From the NCBI GenBank assembly GCA_943704425.1, contig CALSCP010001671.1, forward strand, positions 1 through 49,960: DNA of 49,960 nt, given 5' to 3'. The DNA comes from Ministeria vibrans ATCC 50519. Lineage: Eukaryota > Opisthokonta > Filasterea. Both the position numbers and the translations under genes were made by a program. Positions 10,683 through 22,800 of the stretch are shown one piece after another (positions within the stretch are counted from its first letter, which is position 1; every line of letters starts with the position of its first letter). The notes below the pieces were generated by a model, which worked only from the letters and a program-made list of their open reading frames with translations, did no database searches and had not been told where the DNA came from.

Positions 10683-12073
10683 ATGCCTGTCAGCGAATTC
10701 GAGAAGGCCCGTCTGGTATGGACGCAGGTGATATACCGCGACGCTAATAGCAGTTGTATATTTCAGGCCCGAATCGCCGAGAATGAGCGCAAGATGCGGG
10801 AATTTGGACTGACTCCGACGAAAGCATCAAAGTCGCCGATCAGCAACTCGGCGAAGGAGAAGAAGAGGAAGAAGGGGGCGGAGAGAAGGAGTGGAGGAGA
10901 GGTGAAGAAAAGCACGAAGGGAAAGCAGAAGGGGGGCGTGTCTGAGGGAAGGCGATCGGGACGCGACTGGAAGGCGGCAGCATCGCCGTTGGCGTTGCCC
11001 GTGCCACAGCGCTCCAGCGCACGACTTCAGGGTGCTCCGCGGCAGCAGTATGTCCTCGACACGTACATTGAAGATGATAGCTATGAGGAGAGCGACGAAG
11101 AGGCATGCGCAAAAGGGAGGCGACGGAAGGGGCGACCGGGGCACAGCAGCGATGGAGACAGCGACAGCAGTGGGGAGAAGAGTAGCGAGTCGGAGTTTGA
11201 CGACGATGGGGATGACGACGACGACGACGATGATGATGAGGAGGAGGAGGATGCTGAAGACAAAAAGACAGTGCTGGCTAGCATGGGATCCAAGCGTAAG
11301 CCGACATCGGCATTGCGACGCATTTTGAAGCGACCCCGTCTTCCACTGGCTCAGGGCGGCGGTGGCGGTCGTGGTGGTGGCGGCTACCAAGACGACCTGT
11401 TTGCTGCAAGACCCGCCTCACCACCTACACATCTACGGGGACGAGGACGGGACAAGCTAAAAAAAGAAAGGAGTGACGAGGACGGCAACAGCGACGAGGA
11501 CGAAGACGACCCCACGCGCATTCGCGGCACCACCGTTGACATGACGACCTTTCACGACGCGTACCTGGGCAAGTTTATCCGTCCCCGCGACGGCCAGCTT
11601 AAGAAGGCGGCGATGGTGGCACTGTGCGGCGGGCGCACAGTGCCCTTTAATCGCCTTTCAGGCATCCAGGAGTTCCGCAATGTTGTCGCGCTCTTTATCA
11701 ACGTCACCGAGTCCAAGTCGGCTCCGTATCTCAACACGTTCCACGCCAACAGCACGCGCGTCGTATGGTTTGCACAGCCCCGTCAGAAGCTCATGCACCC
11801 GACCATTCAGCGTATTCTGGCGTACAGTCGTCAGAGTGATGCTCCCCACACCGATGGCTCCCTCCTTCTCTTTGCCCGGCTGCCTCTCGACGCCTACTGC
11901 TACTGCGGCCGTCTCGTCTGCGTCGAGCGCGACGTCACCAACACCATTCCTATGCGCTTTGTTTTCCGTCTCGTCGATGCGCCCGACCCGCGTCTCAGTG
12001 CGTCGCCCGACTTTGCCTTTGTGACGGGCAAGACGACCGTCAAGAGCGAAGACGACGTCGACATCCTTGATTG

Positions 12074-12074
<1 letters not shown>
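10683..12074 (+). CDS. Probable nuclear protein with acidic/basic low-complexity core and conserved C-terminal domain
   Basis: The frame is open throughout, but a 51-nt in-frame GT-AG intron (10716-10766) is likely. Removing it joins FEKARL to ARIAENERKMREFGL, a motif of the type seen at the N terminus of WDR76 and similar nuclear proteins. The spliced product is 446 aa. Residues 40-90 are very Lys/Arg-rich; about 120-185 is a Ser/Asp/Glu stretch with a run of Asp; about 205-225 holds a Gly-rich patch. From about 265 to 430 a folded domain begins at TTFHDAYLGKFIRP. It includes TFHANSTRVVWFAQ, LLLFARLPLDAYCYCGRLVC and PMRFVFRLVDAP, a pattern reminiscent of the DUF3427/PUA-like modules found in helicases and nucleases. 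That assignment is tentative. Role unknown; chromatin or RNA is a guess from composition. Confidence 0.8.

Positions 12075-12075
<1 letters not shown>

Positions 12076-12107
<32 letters not shown>
12076..12107 (+). repeat. (CA)n microsatellite
   Basis: CA repeat directly after the stop of the 10.7-kb gene; probably in its 3' UTR. Confidence 0.9.
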
Positions 12108-12108
<1 letters not shown>

Positions 12109-12226
12109 CAACTATGCACACACAGACACCACAAATATGCACATTCACTCACACACTCACTCATTCATACTCCCTCGCACATGTTAAGTAGTTTGTATTT
12201 CATATCAGCTGTTTTTTTTTTTTTTG

Positions 12227-14113
12227 TTACGACTGAGACTGAGCCTAAGAGAAACCAGAGGAAGGGAGGTGTGAATTGTCATTCATAGTATTATGATTAT
12301 TTACGAGATAGGACTTTGTGGCGTCATCTGCGTCGGAGAGGACAAAGTAGCGACCGCTGATGAGGATGCGGGCGCCGACAGTGAAGTCACGACGGTGGTA
12401 GAAGGAAGGAAGTGAGGCAGAGGGAGAGCTACCCGGCTTGTGGAGACGCGCGCGCTGGAGAAAAAGACCGCCTTGGAAACCAGAGTTGCGCTGGGGCTGC
12501 TCGTAGACGGAGACGAGGTCGTCACGGAGGGTGAGGGAGACAATGAAGCGACGGGACTGGTCAAGGGGCGACGATGGGCAGTCGAGGTGAGCCTGGAAGC
12601 GCAATGTGCTGTTGCCAGACTCAAGGTACTGCACGAGATCTTTGCGAGGTGGCCGAGGGACGAGATGACGCACGCTGCCTAGTGAGTCCTCGTGCGAGCC
12701 AAAGCCCGTTGGCGGAGGAAGTGCTGTAGACGTAGCAGTAGCAGTAGATGTCGGTGGTGTTGATGGTGTGAGGCCCGCGCCGGTGTCGAGGTTGTGTGGG
12801 AAGTGCTGGGCAAGCCAGTCGCGCGTGAAGGCATCGCAGCGCTGCAGCGTGATCAGACGCCCAAAGATATTCAGAGTGGCCCCTAGCGCGAGGTCAGACG
12901 CGGTGTAGCAGTCGTTTTTGGTGAGTTTCTCCACGAGCGACTGAGAGACCGAGTAGGCACCGGGCCTTGGACAGGCTTGACGTGATACCAGACACGGCGT
13001 GCGGTCGCGTCCATCGTTGCTCAAATGAATCTAATCATGGGTCAACCATATCATCAGCATAGGTTGAATAATATAATTATATAATTATAATTATATATAT
13101 ATATATATATATATTTTGCTCGTCAGACCTGTCGCAGCTGAAGGGTGTCATCGGCAAGAAAGTAGTGGAGCACAAGGGGACGCTTGTCGCCAAACATGGA
13201 ATCGCGGTCGTCCCACACACAGTCGAATCGAAGCACTTTGCCATCGTTGGCGAGAAACTGCCCGAGCTTGTCGGCCTCGGCGGCTGCCACCTCGCCGTTG
13301 TACATGCGTGCGGTGGTGCTACTATAGCGTGTGCTCTGCTGCGCTTCGTGGGTGCGTCGCGAGGTGTATGCGTCGGTGGGCGTCGGTATTGGCTCGCCCA
13401 CGTCAAGGCCGTGACGTTGAAGGAAGTCGCGCGTAAACGGATCGCAATTGGTAATGTGGTAGATGCGTCCGTAGATGACAACGGAGGAGCCCACCACAAC
13501 GTCGCGAAAGGTAAACATCTCGCCCGAGCTGGAGTGTGGCAGTCGCTGTCGTCGCACCAAAACACCCTGAGGCATGCCACTGTTGCGCACCTCCGGCTCA
13601 CTTATGCTGATAGTGTCGTCCTCCATGTGGTAAAAAAGCTTCACAGGACGAATGCGACGCGTCTCCAATGCAGACTCGTTCACCTCCTCTTCAAAATACC
13701 CATCCCAACGCAACGTCACCTTGTCATAGGCAACGTGAGCCGGCACAAAGGTGCTTGGCTGTGTTGTAGCCGCGCTCGCTGCCACCACATGGCCAGCGCG
13801 CGAGCCGTAGGTGAGGTAGGCGGCAGACGCCGTTGGCACCGTCGACGTCGATCGAAACTGGGCAGGATCACCAGCCGAATGCGGCACCCCTCCAACTCCC
13901 AGCATGGGCAAGTTTTTAACTCCGACGTGCTTATCGAGAAGAAGCGTTTGCGGTCGGTGATAGCGAGGCTGTAAAAGAATCAAAAGAGCGAGGGTTGTCA
14001 TGGAAACAGAAAGAAAGAAGAAGGACAAAACTCACCGACTGTTCACTAAAATTGTAGCCCGGAATGAGTGGCAAATGAACGGCGCCCCCGGCTCGCGGGG
14101 TATGTTGTGACAT
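12227..14113 (-). CDS. EFHC1/Rib72-like axonemal protein with three DM10 domains
   Basis: Protofilament-ribbon protein bound inside ciliary doublet microtubules. Minus-strand exons: 14113-14036, 13968-13129, 13030-12305 and probably 12244-12227; about 553 aa. DM10 domain 1 spans about residues 85-195 (DKVTLRWDGYFEEE..IRPVKLFYHMEDDTISI). Domain 2 starts near 265 with KVLRFDCVWDDRDSMFGDKR and crosses an intron into LSNDGRDRTPCL. Domain 3 begins near 430 (STLRFQAHLDCP..IVSLTLRDDLVSVYE). Each domain ends with a V/ILISGRYFVLSDAD-type strand. No EF-hand follows, unlike human EFHC1 (640 aa). If the last intron (12245-12304) is not removed, the protein instead ends about 18 residues later at 12245. 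Its presence implies a motile flagellum at some life stage. Confidence 0.9.
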
Positions 14114-14799
14114 TCTAATTGAGCGATCACGAAAGAAAGAACAATGTAATTATTAGTGGTGACTAAAGTCATAATACCGTTCTGTCAAGTATTTTCAGCT
14201 GTCGACCTGTCGTAGACTCGCAGTGCTACCCAGTGCCCAGTGAGACAGTGACCTACTGACCTTACTGACCTGCTGACTGCTGTAACTTTCTGAACTCTCG
14301 ATGGGCTTTTTCAATCCGACTCAGGTCATCCTTAACGGTCTCAACTGAGTCAACTCGCCTAGTCGAGTTATTCGATTAAAATTTAAATTGGAAATGGAAA
14401 CTAAACACTTTTTTTTTTCGCGTCATCAGGACCCTCCCAGCAAAAATCGCAAATACCATAGCATAGGTACAATGAGTGAAAATGAAGTCATGCGTATGAG
14501 TGCGTGTGAGAGAGCGTGCGTGCGTTCAGCATGCATGTGGTACAATTTTTCGCGCAAAAAAAAAACTCGCACTTCCCCACCACATCATCCAACATGCTCC
14601 TGGGCATCCGCGAGTACAGCGAGCCCTTCCTTTGTATCATTTATGACATCTAATATGATAAGCCATGTAATGCCGCTTGTCGTGTGTTTGTGTGGAGACG
14701 AGTGTCTTGGCTCGGTGGTGGAAAGTGTGAACACTTGAAATTCTCCCTCACTCTCCTTCACACTTTTCACACACACAGGCAACCTCGCACCCAACCACA
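14114..14799. promoter_or_regulatory. Divergent promoter region, EFHC1-like / amino acid transporter
   Basis: No gene seen. GATCA at 14125-14129 lies 12 bp from the EFHC1-like start. The sequence 14200-14350 is rich in short CTGACC/ACTGACC repeats. AG-ended pyrimidine runs near 14770 could be a leader 3' splice site for the transporter, but this is not decidable. Confidence 0.4.
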
Positions 14800-16311
14800 A
14801 TGGACGCCACGCACTCAACGCCGCTGACCAGCGCTCCGCACGACCACGACGAGATCCCAATGCATGCCATGGACGCGTCTGTGTCCGGCATCGACAGCCA
14901 CAGCCACATGAGCGAAATCGAGTCGGCCGGCACCAAAACACCCTCTGGAACGCCCGCATCAACGGCAGAACGCCTTGCCGGCAAGCACGCAACCCCTTTT
15001 GCACGCTTCTCAAACATATTCAAGGGCGGCTACCACCTGCGACGCATCATTCCCGTCAAGGATGCGATCGTGCCAAGTGGCCCCATGGCCAGTGTCATGG
15101 GCTCCATCTTCAACCTCGCCAATGCAACAGTGGGTGCGGGCATCCTCGGGCAGGGTGTCGCCGTGTCCAAGCTTGGCCTGGTGCTGAGCCCGATCCTCAT
15201 TGTATGCGTCTTGGTCATTGGCATCTTTTGCAATCAGCTGATGCTGCGTGCGGGCGATAAGACGGGAGCGCGCACCATGCCGGTGCTCGCGTACCGCACA
15301 TTTGGCAAGCCAGGCTCCGTGTTTGTCGACATTGTGTGTATCATTAGTGGCTTTGGTGCTCTCTGCGCCTACTTTGTTCTTCTCGGTGACTTCTTCCTGC
15401 CAGTCTTTGCCGATGTGATCTCTCCAACATCGCTTTTGGCGCGTGACCGTGTCATTACCATGGCACTTGTCGGTGTTTTGGGTATTCTTCCGCTCGCCAT
15501 TAAGCGCAACGTCAACGATCTGGCCAACGCAAGCGCCGCCTCAATCATGATTGTGCTTGCCATTGTGCTTGGTGTGCTGGTGCTGTGCATCCAGGGCATC
15601 ACACGCAACGAAAATCCTTCGTACCCGCTCAACATTGCTCGCTTCAACATGGATTCTTTCCTCGCACTGCCCATTCTGCTCTTTTCCCTCTCCAACACCA
15701 CCGCAGTGTTCCCCATCTTCATTGAGATGGCCGAGAGCACAGTTTCAAACTTCCGCAAAGTGCAAATCATTGCGTCTGGCAGCTGCACTTTTCTCTACAT
15801 GCTTGTCGGTATCATGACATACATCCGCTTTGGCGATGAGGTGCAGGGCAACTTCTTGAACAACTTTCCCGATTCGAGCATTGCGACGTTGCTGCGTGCG
15901 GCATTTGCATTCACCATCATCACCACGTACGCCATTGTTGCGTTCCCACTGCGCATTGCCATCGAGCATCTCATTTTCGGCATTCGGCGGGAGTTTAGCA
16001 ACCTCGAGAGTCTGTTCTGCTCTGTTGCCCTACTCGCCGGCTCGTTCACCATTGCCTCCATAACGGACAACGTCGAGATTCTGTTTGGCCTCACAGGCTC
16101 ACTGGGCAGTGCACTGCTCATGTTTGTGGTCCCTGGTGCCACCTTCATGAAGGCGTTCTGGACACAGCGACAGGATCTGAGGCAAGACATTATCCTGGCC
16201 GGCTGTGTCGTTGGACTTGGCTTCCTTGTGGCCGCGATGGGTGTTGTTGGCTTTGCTGACTCAATTGCAAATCCTTCGCCTTCCTCTGCCAACGGGACCT
16301 ATGTGGCTTGA
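14800..16311 (+). CDS. Amino acid transporter, AAAP/SLC38 family
   Basis: Multi-pass permease moving neutral amino acids with Na+ or H+. It is a single uninterrupted exon of 503 aa, unusual among these spliced genes. The first ~85 residues are hydrophilic (His/Ser/Asp/Glu-rich, then SRFSNIFKGG-like basic stretch). About 11 membrane helices follow. Helix 1 carries the family signature SVMGSIFNLANATVGAGILG-like segment (residues about 97-117). Other hydrophobic spans include LSPILIVCVLVIGIFCNQLM, VFVDIVCIISGFGALCAYFV, ITMALVGVLGILPLAI and the last pair near 460-490. The start ATG is the first in frame, in good context (ccacaATGG). Plasma membrane or lysosomal location cannot be told from sequence. 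Confidence 0.93.
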   Translation: MDATHSTPLTSAPHDHDEIPMHAMDASVSGIDSHSHMSEIESAGTKTPSGTPASTAERLAGKHATPFARFSNIFKGGYHLRRIIPVKDAIVPSGPMASVMGSIFNLANATVGAGILGQGVAVSKLGLVLSPILIVCVLVIGIFCNQLMLRAGDKTGARTMPVLAYRTFGKPGSVFVDIVCIISGFGALCAYFVLLGDFFLPVFADVISPTSLLARDRVITMALVGVLGILPLAIKRNVNDLANASAASIMIVLAIVLGVLVLCIQGITRNENPSYPLNIARFNMDSFLALPILLFSLSNTTAVFPIFIEMAESTVSNFRKVQIIASGSCTFLYMLVGIMTYIRFGDEVQGNFLNNFPDSSIATLLRAAFAFTIITTYAIVAFPLRIAIEHLIFGIRREFSNLESLFCSVALLAGSFTIASITDNVEILFGLTGSLGSALLMFVVPGATFMKAFWTQRQDLRQDIILAGCVVGLGFLVAAMGVVGFADSIANPSPSSANGTYVA

Positions 16312-16626
16312 GTGATTGAACAAGTTGCTCTCTATATAAGTGCGCGATGTGAGAGTCGTGCTAAGATGTACAATGTGATAAAGAAACGGGGAATTTTGTA
16401 CGCATATTGACTCACTTGGAAACAATTATTATGTCTATTATCACAAGTAAATTAGTTATGTACAGCGGTATGTCAACGTATCACGTACGTGTACGGACGT
16501 ACTCATGATGGACTCATGATCACCGCCTGATTGAATTTGGGTTTCTTATACTTTATTGTTCGCCCTTCTTCTCTCTCTCTCTCTGTGTTCACACACACCC
16601 ACGCACACAAAGAATCTATTTCTCTT
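16312..16626. other. Convergent 3' region without genes
   Basis: 3' flanks of the transporter (+) and RBR ligase (-). It contains a CT run at 16566-16583 and a small palindromic TACGTACGTGTACGGACGTAC region near 16484-16503. No gene supported. Confidence 0.5.
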
Positions 16627-16894
16627 TCAACACGTTTGACGATGCAGCCTGGCCTGCTCTTCGTCTCGATAGAGGCGCCCACAACACCAGAACCATTCGA
16701 CGGAGCAGCGTGAGCAGCGCATGTGATTGCATCCACCGTCCTTCCAAGTAATCACCTGACAACCGGGACAGCGTTTTGTGTTTTTTTCCAGTACACTTGT
16801 GCTTAGAAACATTCCAGCTCGCTTCTCGCCTAGAGCATCATATTGCTCACAGGTGACGCCTGGTAAAAAAATAAGTGTAACAAAACAGAAAAAT

Positions 16895-16925
<31 letters not shown>

Positions 16926-18597
16926 TTAATAGTAGTGTCATTGTCATTGATTACAATAATTATTATTTCTTATTGGGTACCTGTGTGCCAGGCATCGCGA
17001 TGTTTAAAGCATGTAAAGTTTTGACAGACGGTACATTTCATCTTGGGCATAGATGGGTCACCAACCTTGCCAGCATGGCAATTGGGTGTTGAGCAATGTC
17101 GCCAGTTCGTATTTGCCTGCAAAAGAATAAAAAATGCGGAAAAACATTAATACAGAGCATTAGCATTATAAGTCATAAACGCTTACTGTGCAGGCCCGAG
17201 TACGAAGCCTTTGGGCGTAGCGTGCAAGCACATGATTACCAATAAACGACTCTTGGGTGAGATGGACAAGTTTTTCGTAGGCCATGATGCACTCGCCAGT
17301 TGGACAGCGGATGCCGCGGGGCAACTCGTCGGCTTCCATGGCCGCCTTGAGGTGATTTCCAAAGCAGTCTTGGCAACAAATGGCCACGAGAGCCGCACGT
17401 GGATTGGTGGGGGGGAGTGAGTCCAGAGCAAGGCTGTGGTCGAATTTTGACTGTGGCTGGCGACAGGCGCACATGCTGAGCACTGGAGAGAACTCATTTA
17501 GAGGTTTGGTCTCGCAGCAAATGTTGCACTCAATCTCTTCAGGGTAGGGCACCAAGTTGACCATGGGAGGAGGTGGTGGCGGGGCATCTTCGGGAAGAAA
17601 CCCTCTTTCATAGTCGGCCGCGTACTTTTGGTGGACGTACAATTTGTTTTCCAGCACCGATCGCATTTGTGCCACCAAGTTGACGCGGCATTCGGTCGAC
17701 GGGTCCGGTCGACGGCAGAGCGCAGTCTTTGCCATGGATATTGGATCGTATGAGGGTGTGTAGTCAATACTGTGCACGAAAAAAAAAAAAAAAGCAAAAA
17801 AGAAAGCAAAAAAAGGGGGGGAGAAATTATGTTCAACAAAAGCGAAAACAATCAGAAAACCTAATTTACCGAACGTCCGACTCCTTCTGCCGACGAAGAG
17901 AATCGGGCAAAGAAGCAAGGATTTCGCGAGACGAGTTGAATGTTTGAAGAACTTCATTGGTGGGCGCCGGAGGTGCGGGGGGTGGCGTTGTGCAGACAAT
18001 TTCGGGTTGCGGCTCGCAGATGACCGTGACCAGCGGCTCGTCGTAAGCATCGGTATCCTCCTCAAACTCCACCTCGTCTGCTGCCTCGCGGTGCAAAGTT
18101 TCTTCGACACGCAGCGCAAGCGCCGAGGCGGTCGAGGGATGCGCAATCGATGATGGAGCGAATGCTTCGTCATCGAGTGACTCATCAGTCAGCAGATCAA
18201 GAGAACTGCCCGCACGCGTACTGGTTATTGCGGCAAGACGCAGGCTTGCCATGAGACTCAGTGGAGTAGCAGTGGTCTTGACTGCGTCGCCTGCGACCGG
18301 GGCAATGCGTTGACGACGACGGAACATTTCGGACGATATCGTCTCCTTGATGCTGGGAGATGCAGCCGCGACGTGCTCTGTGGGGTCAGCAAGAAGCTGT
18401 GATTGCTGTGCCAACGCTGTTGAGGAGGAGGACAGCATGACGGCGTGGTTATGGCGAAAGGGCAATGGCGGATTAGTGAGAGGATCCTGGAGAGGCGAAG
18501 AAGCGGGAAGTGGCGAGACGGTCGAGCTCATTGTTTGAGTGAGAGAACGCCAATAGTCGAGTAAAGATGAAAAAGAAACTGATGTATTGCTACTCAT
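16627..18597 (-). CDS. RBR-type (RING-IBR-RING) E3 ubiquitin ligase
   Basis: Transfers ubiquitin through a thioester. Minus-strand exons 18597-17870, 17769-17187, 17116-16981 and 16859-16627 give 559 aa. Residues 1-240 are disordered (Ser/Thr/Pro/Ala). RING1 starts near 318 (IECNICCETKPLNEF..CACR..CCQDCFGNHLK..RGIRCPTGEC). The IBR lies in exons 3-4 (WRHCSTPNCHAG..MKCTVCQNFTCFKHRDAWH). RING2/Rcat is near the C terminus (KRCPGCQVITWKDGGCNHMR), and the Cys of GGCNHM is the expected catalytic residue. The protein stops about 35 residues after it (RLHRQTC), so there is no Ariadne or other C-terminal regulatory domain. Target unknown. Divergent from TAF1. Confidence 0.92.
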
Positions 18598-19171
18598 TAT
18601 TTGGCGGTTGAGCAGAAGAAGGTCAGTGAGGCGGTGAGATCACCAAAGTGATGGCGATGAGAATGAGAGAGCACAAAAAAATACTGTGTGGGTTTTGCGC
18701 GCAAAAATCTATATTATGTGAGTCGCACTTGGTCAGCAAAATGATTTGCTGATTCTTTGCTGAGTCACACAAATCTAAAAGTTCAACGTGGGGTTGAGTA
18801 TTAGGGTAACCACTTACCAGGCGACACTCCAGTGAGCCCAGTCACTTGAAACTTAAAGTTACTCCTGTCGATGAGTCCACCCAAAAAATTAATCTTAGGA
18901 CTGACTTGTTAACAGTGCACAACAAAGGTCTCACAAATAGTCAGTCGGTCAACTTACTTGACTCACTAAGACGCTAGTAGTCAGTAGTCAAGCAAATAAA
19001 TAGACATAAGTCATAACTGTCAGAAACACTTGACCCTCTGTTTTGTAATCTCTCACTTCTACAAATTTTGAAGAAAAAAAAAGAATCCTCTTCCTTCAGA
19101 CGAAAAAGTTCGTTCAATTCAAAAATCTCAAAAAGCAGCTTTTTTTTTTCTCTCTCTGACTCTCTCGTTTG
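18598..19171. promoter_or_regulatory. Divergent promoter region, RBR ligase / TAF1
   Basis: 574-bp spacer, no gene seen. GATCA occurs at 18638-18642. The half next to TAF1 is pyrimidine-rich up to its ATG. Several AGTCAGT/ACTGACT short repeats occur at 18900-18985. Confidence 0.4.
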
Positions 19172-19774
19172 ATGGGCGACGACGAGTCCTCGAGTGATCT
19201 GCTGGATGCGCTCGGCGGCGGTCCTGTGATTGGCCGCGCGTCGCGTCTGTCGACCGGACCAGCGCGATTGCCCGGACGTCCGGCGCGCGGGGCGCATACC
19301 GCGCAGCAAACGACGCCCAGGCCCGAAGCCAGGCCTGTGGGGAGACCGCGCAAGGATGGCCTGGCTCCAACGCAGTCGGCCCAGCGCCAAATGCCGACAG
19401 ACAATCCCAATTTTCGCATGTCCTTGCGCAAAATGAAGCTTCAAGGCATCGTCGTGAACACTTCCAACCCCGATGAGCGTGATGCGGCACGTGGTGGCGC
19501 CATTGGTAGCGCTGCAAAGGACAAGAGGCGTGCGAAAAAGATAAAAAAGGCCGCCGAGGGTTTGCTGGAGAAAGCAGCGGCGGCTGGAGCTGCTGCGCCC
19601 AAGCATCTCGATCAGGTCGCCAGTGGCATTTCACGGGCACCCCTACAAAGTGCTGCTGCTGCTGCTGCTGCTGCAGCGGCGGCGGCTGCAGGGGAGCGAG
19701 GCGATTCGCCAATGACGGGCGTGTCGCGCACGGACGCCGCGGCCAAGGCAGCGCTTGCGGAAGAAGAAGAGGAC

Positions 19775-19806
<32 letters not shown>

Positions 19807-22800
19807 CGGTCACGACGACGATCAGGACGTTGTGTCGAGCGACGAAGACGAGAAGGGACGCGCGGACCGAGCTGGACCGAGTTTTTCGGCGACGCGCGGA
19901 CGTGGCCGTCGAGGCTTTGGAGCACACACAGGCGTTTCGCACAAGTACCGTGTGCCCGTAACCGCCTCGCCGCAGCTGGGCTACGCACTGCACGCACCCA
20001 AACCACGACTTCCCAAGGACAAGACGACGGCGCGACGTCGTCATCGTGGTCGTGCCGAGGACGCCGCCGAGTTTGCCGCGGTCAAGGCACTCGCCGAAGC
20101 TGCTGCCACAGGCACTACCATGGACGAGGTACAGTCCTCCACGCGCCTCGTGGGCACCTTTGTCTTGCCTGTGCTGCGTCGCGCCGAGCGTGCCGAAGAA
20201 CAATGGGGGCATGCCGACCTGGAGAAGCTCGTGCCGGGCTACGTGCGTGACGACGTGTGCTTCTTCAACACCATGTTCTCTCCGGCGCTCCTCGAGGGCC
20301 ATCCTACACTGCGCGACCTTGATCCTCCCGACGACACCGATTTTGAGCGTGCCCCCGACGCCGCCGACTCGTTCGAGCACTTTGTCCCACGCCCGCGACA
20401 GACGGCTAAGGCGCGTCAGCAACTGCAGCTGCGCCAGCAGCTCCAACAGCAGCGTCTTCTCATGCACTCGTCCAACAACCGTCCCATGCGTCTCGACAGT
20501 GGCCACGCTTTGCTGGCAGGTGGTTCCCTCGGCAGCACCACTGCGACCACTGCGACCACCTCTGAGACGGACCATCACAACGAAGACGACGAAGGCGACG
20601 AGGGCGACCGCGAGGAGGCGAAGATCTTCCACGAGATTAACATGTCGCGCTGGGAGCAGCTGGTCCAGTGGGACACCACTGAAGATGGCCACACAGACAG
20701 AGACAACGACACAGACATGGACAAGGGGACCATCAAGCGTCAGCTTATGTCGGTGCGCGCCCCCAACCCTGCCCTGACCCTCGACCCCTGGGAGATGCGC
20801 GTCGTCTGGGACGACACGCAGCCGCCGCCCTTGCCGCCGCCCACCGAGCTTGTTCTCGACTGCAATGACCCCCACATGCCCTTGCTCGACCACATCCGAC
20901 GCCCCGCTCGTCTATACAAGACCCCCGAGGAGATTCGCGACGAGCGCGAGAAGGAACTCCAGGCCATCGAGTGGGTGCACAGACCCATCGTCAAAGAGAG
21001 GTAATAATTTTTATAATTATAATAATATTAATAATTATTTATAATTTATAATTATATAATTCTGTGTGTTGCAACCAATTGCATCGTGTTTTTTAACGTA
21101 TTTTTTTTCTTCTTTTTGTGGCCAGGCACAAACGTGAAGATGAGATCTTGGAGCAGATCCGCAAACTGGCCAACGACCCACAGTTTGATCGACTGAACAG
21201 TGGCAACGACCTGTGGTATCGCAGCCAGACGGGCGGGCGAGTTGAGCACTCGTCGGAGGGCAGTGCACCCCTGCGCCACGCCAAGGCGGCCCTGCAGCTG
21301 TGGGAGCTCATTTACCCCAACCAACCGACTGACCAGCAGCTGCTCACGTGGCATCGCCCTCCCCTCTACGATGCCCGCCAGTTGAATGACATTGTTGCGA
21401 TCAGTGTTACCCTGCGCAACCGTGAGCGCACCAAGAAAAAGAAGAAGGGAAAGAAGATTGAAGGCGAAAATCCAGACTTGGAAGAGGTACAAACCAAGAA
21501 CAATCGTCCTAAAAAGACCTGCTATTAATGTTACTTCAATTGCTGTTTGCGACAGATTTCTGCGTGCGACGGCAAACTGGTGCTGTTTGAGTACTGCGAG
21601 CAGAACGTCCCAGTGCTGTCGAACATTGGAATGGCCATGCGAGTGCGCAACTACGCTGTGCTGCCGACGGGAGCGACCGAGATGGAGCTCGATTATGAGT
21701 ACGGCACGCGCATGTTGATCCAGGACAAGGCAACGTCTACGCCGTTTATTGGTGTGCTTGCGCCCGGCGAGAGCCAGCAAGCTATCGACAACGATCTGTA
21801 CCGCACGCCCGTGTTTCAGCACGACGTGCCACAAACAGACTTTTTGCTGATTGTGCGTCGCTCGGGTGCGTCGAACAACCGCGAGTACACGGCATTTGTG
21901 CGCCCCATCGACGCACTCTTTGTCGCCGGTCAGATTCTCCCCAAGTGTCCCGTGCCCAAGCCCAAGAGTCGCGCTGTCAAGGATTTTATTGGGGACCGTG
22001 TGGTGCACTGGATCAACTGCTCGATGCGCCAGGACGTCGCCAAAAAGGATGCCGACCACAAGGGCCGCAAGGCGCGTCTGCGTGCCGCCACCATTCAGGC
22101 CACCAATGTTGTGAAGCAGTTTGCACAGCATCCTATCACCTATGTGCGTCTGGGCGCCATGAAGTGCTGCTACGAGAAGCGCCAGGACGCGTCCAAGCTG
22201 ATGCTTCTCGACGAGTTTGTTCACATGAAGGACCTGCAAATATTCGATTTCTGTCCGCCACATCACGCGTGTCTTTACGAGGCCATGTGTGCTGGCGAGA
22301 TGCGTCTCAGGGAGCTTGGTTACGGAAGGTACATGACAATGAGCGAAGAGAGAAATATTATACTAAGACGTTGATTAATTTTAATTTTTTTTTTCTTCTT
22401 GTTGCTATGTGTAGTGCGGCGATTGAGGCGGCGAACAAGGCTGCGGCGGAACTGGCCAAGACGGCCGGAGAGGCAGGCACAACTGGACTTGAACTGGAAG
22501 TACAGCTATCGCCGTGGAATGTGACACAGAACTTCCTGGACATGGAGGCGGGTCTGTGTCAGCTGAAGATTGTCGGCAATGGCGATCCGACGGGTGCCAG
22601 TCTGGGCTACTCGTTCCTGCGTGCGCCTAACAAACCCATTCAGGAGTACCGTGATCCCGACAAGGTTGTTGCCAAGGCACCCCTTGCCAACAGTGATGGT
22701 GATCTGAGGTACAAAAAAAGTGATCAATGAATTTTTTTGGTCTTTTATTAATTTTTTTTCTTCAGATTGATGCACTTGGAGGAGGCGCGCAAGACGCTTG

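Noticed and set aside
10827-11390. 187-codon minus-strand frame opposite the acidic gene
   Set aside because: It is the complement of the Asp/Glu and Lys-rich codons, giving Ser/Val/Leu runs; no start context or conservation.
19643-22266. Long minus-strand open frames (416 and 404 codons) opposite TAF1
   Set aside because: They lie antisense to conserved TAF1 exons, have low-complexity or Val/Leu-rich shadow composition and no family resemblance. GC-rich coding DNA commonly leaves such open antisense frames.
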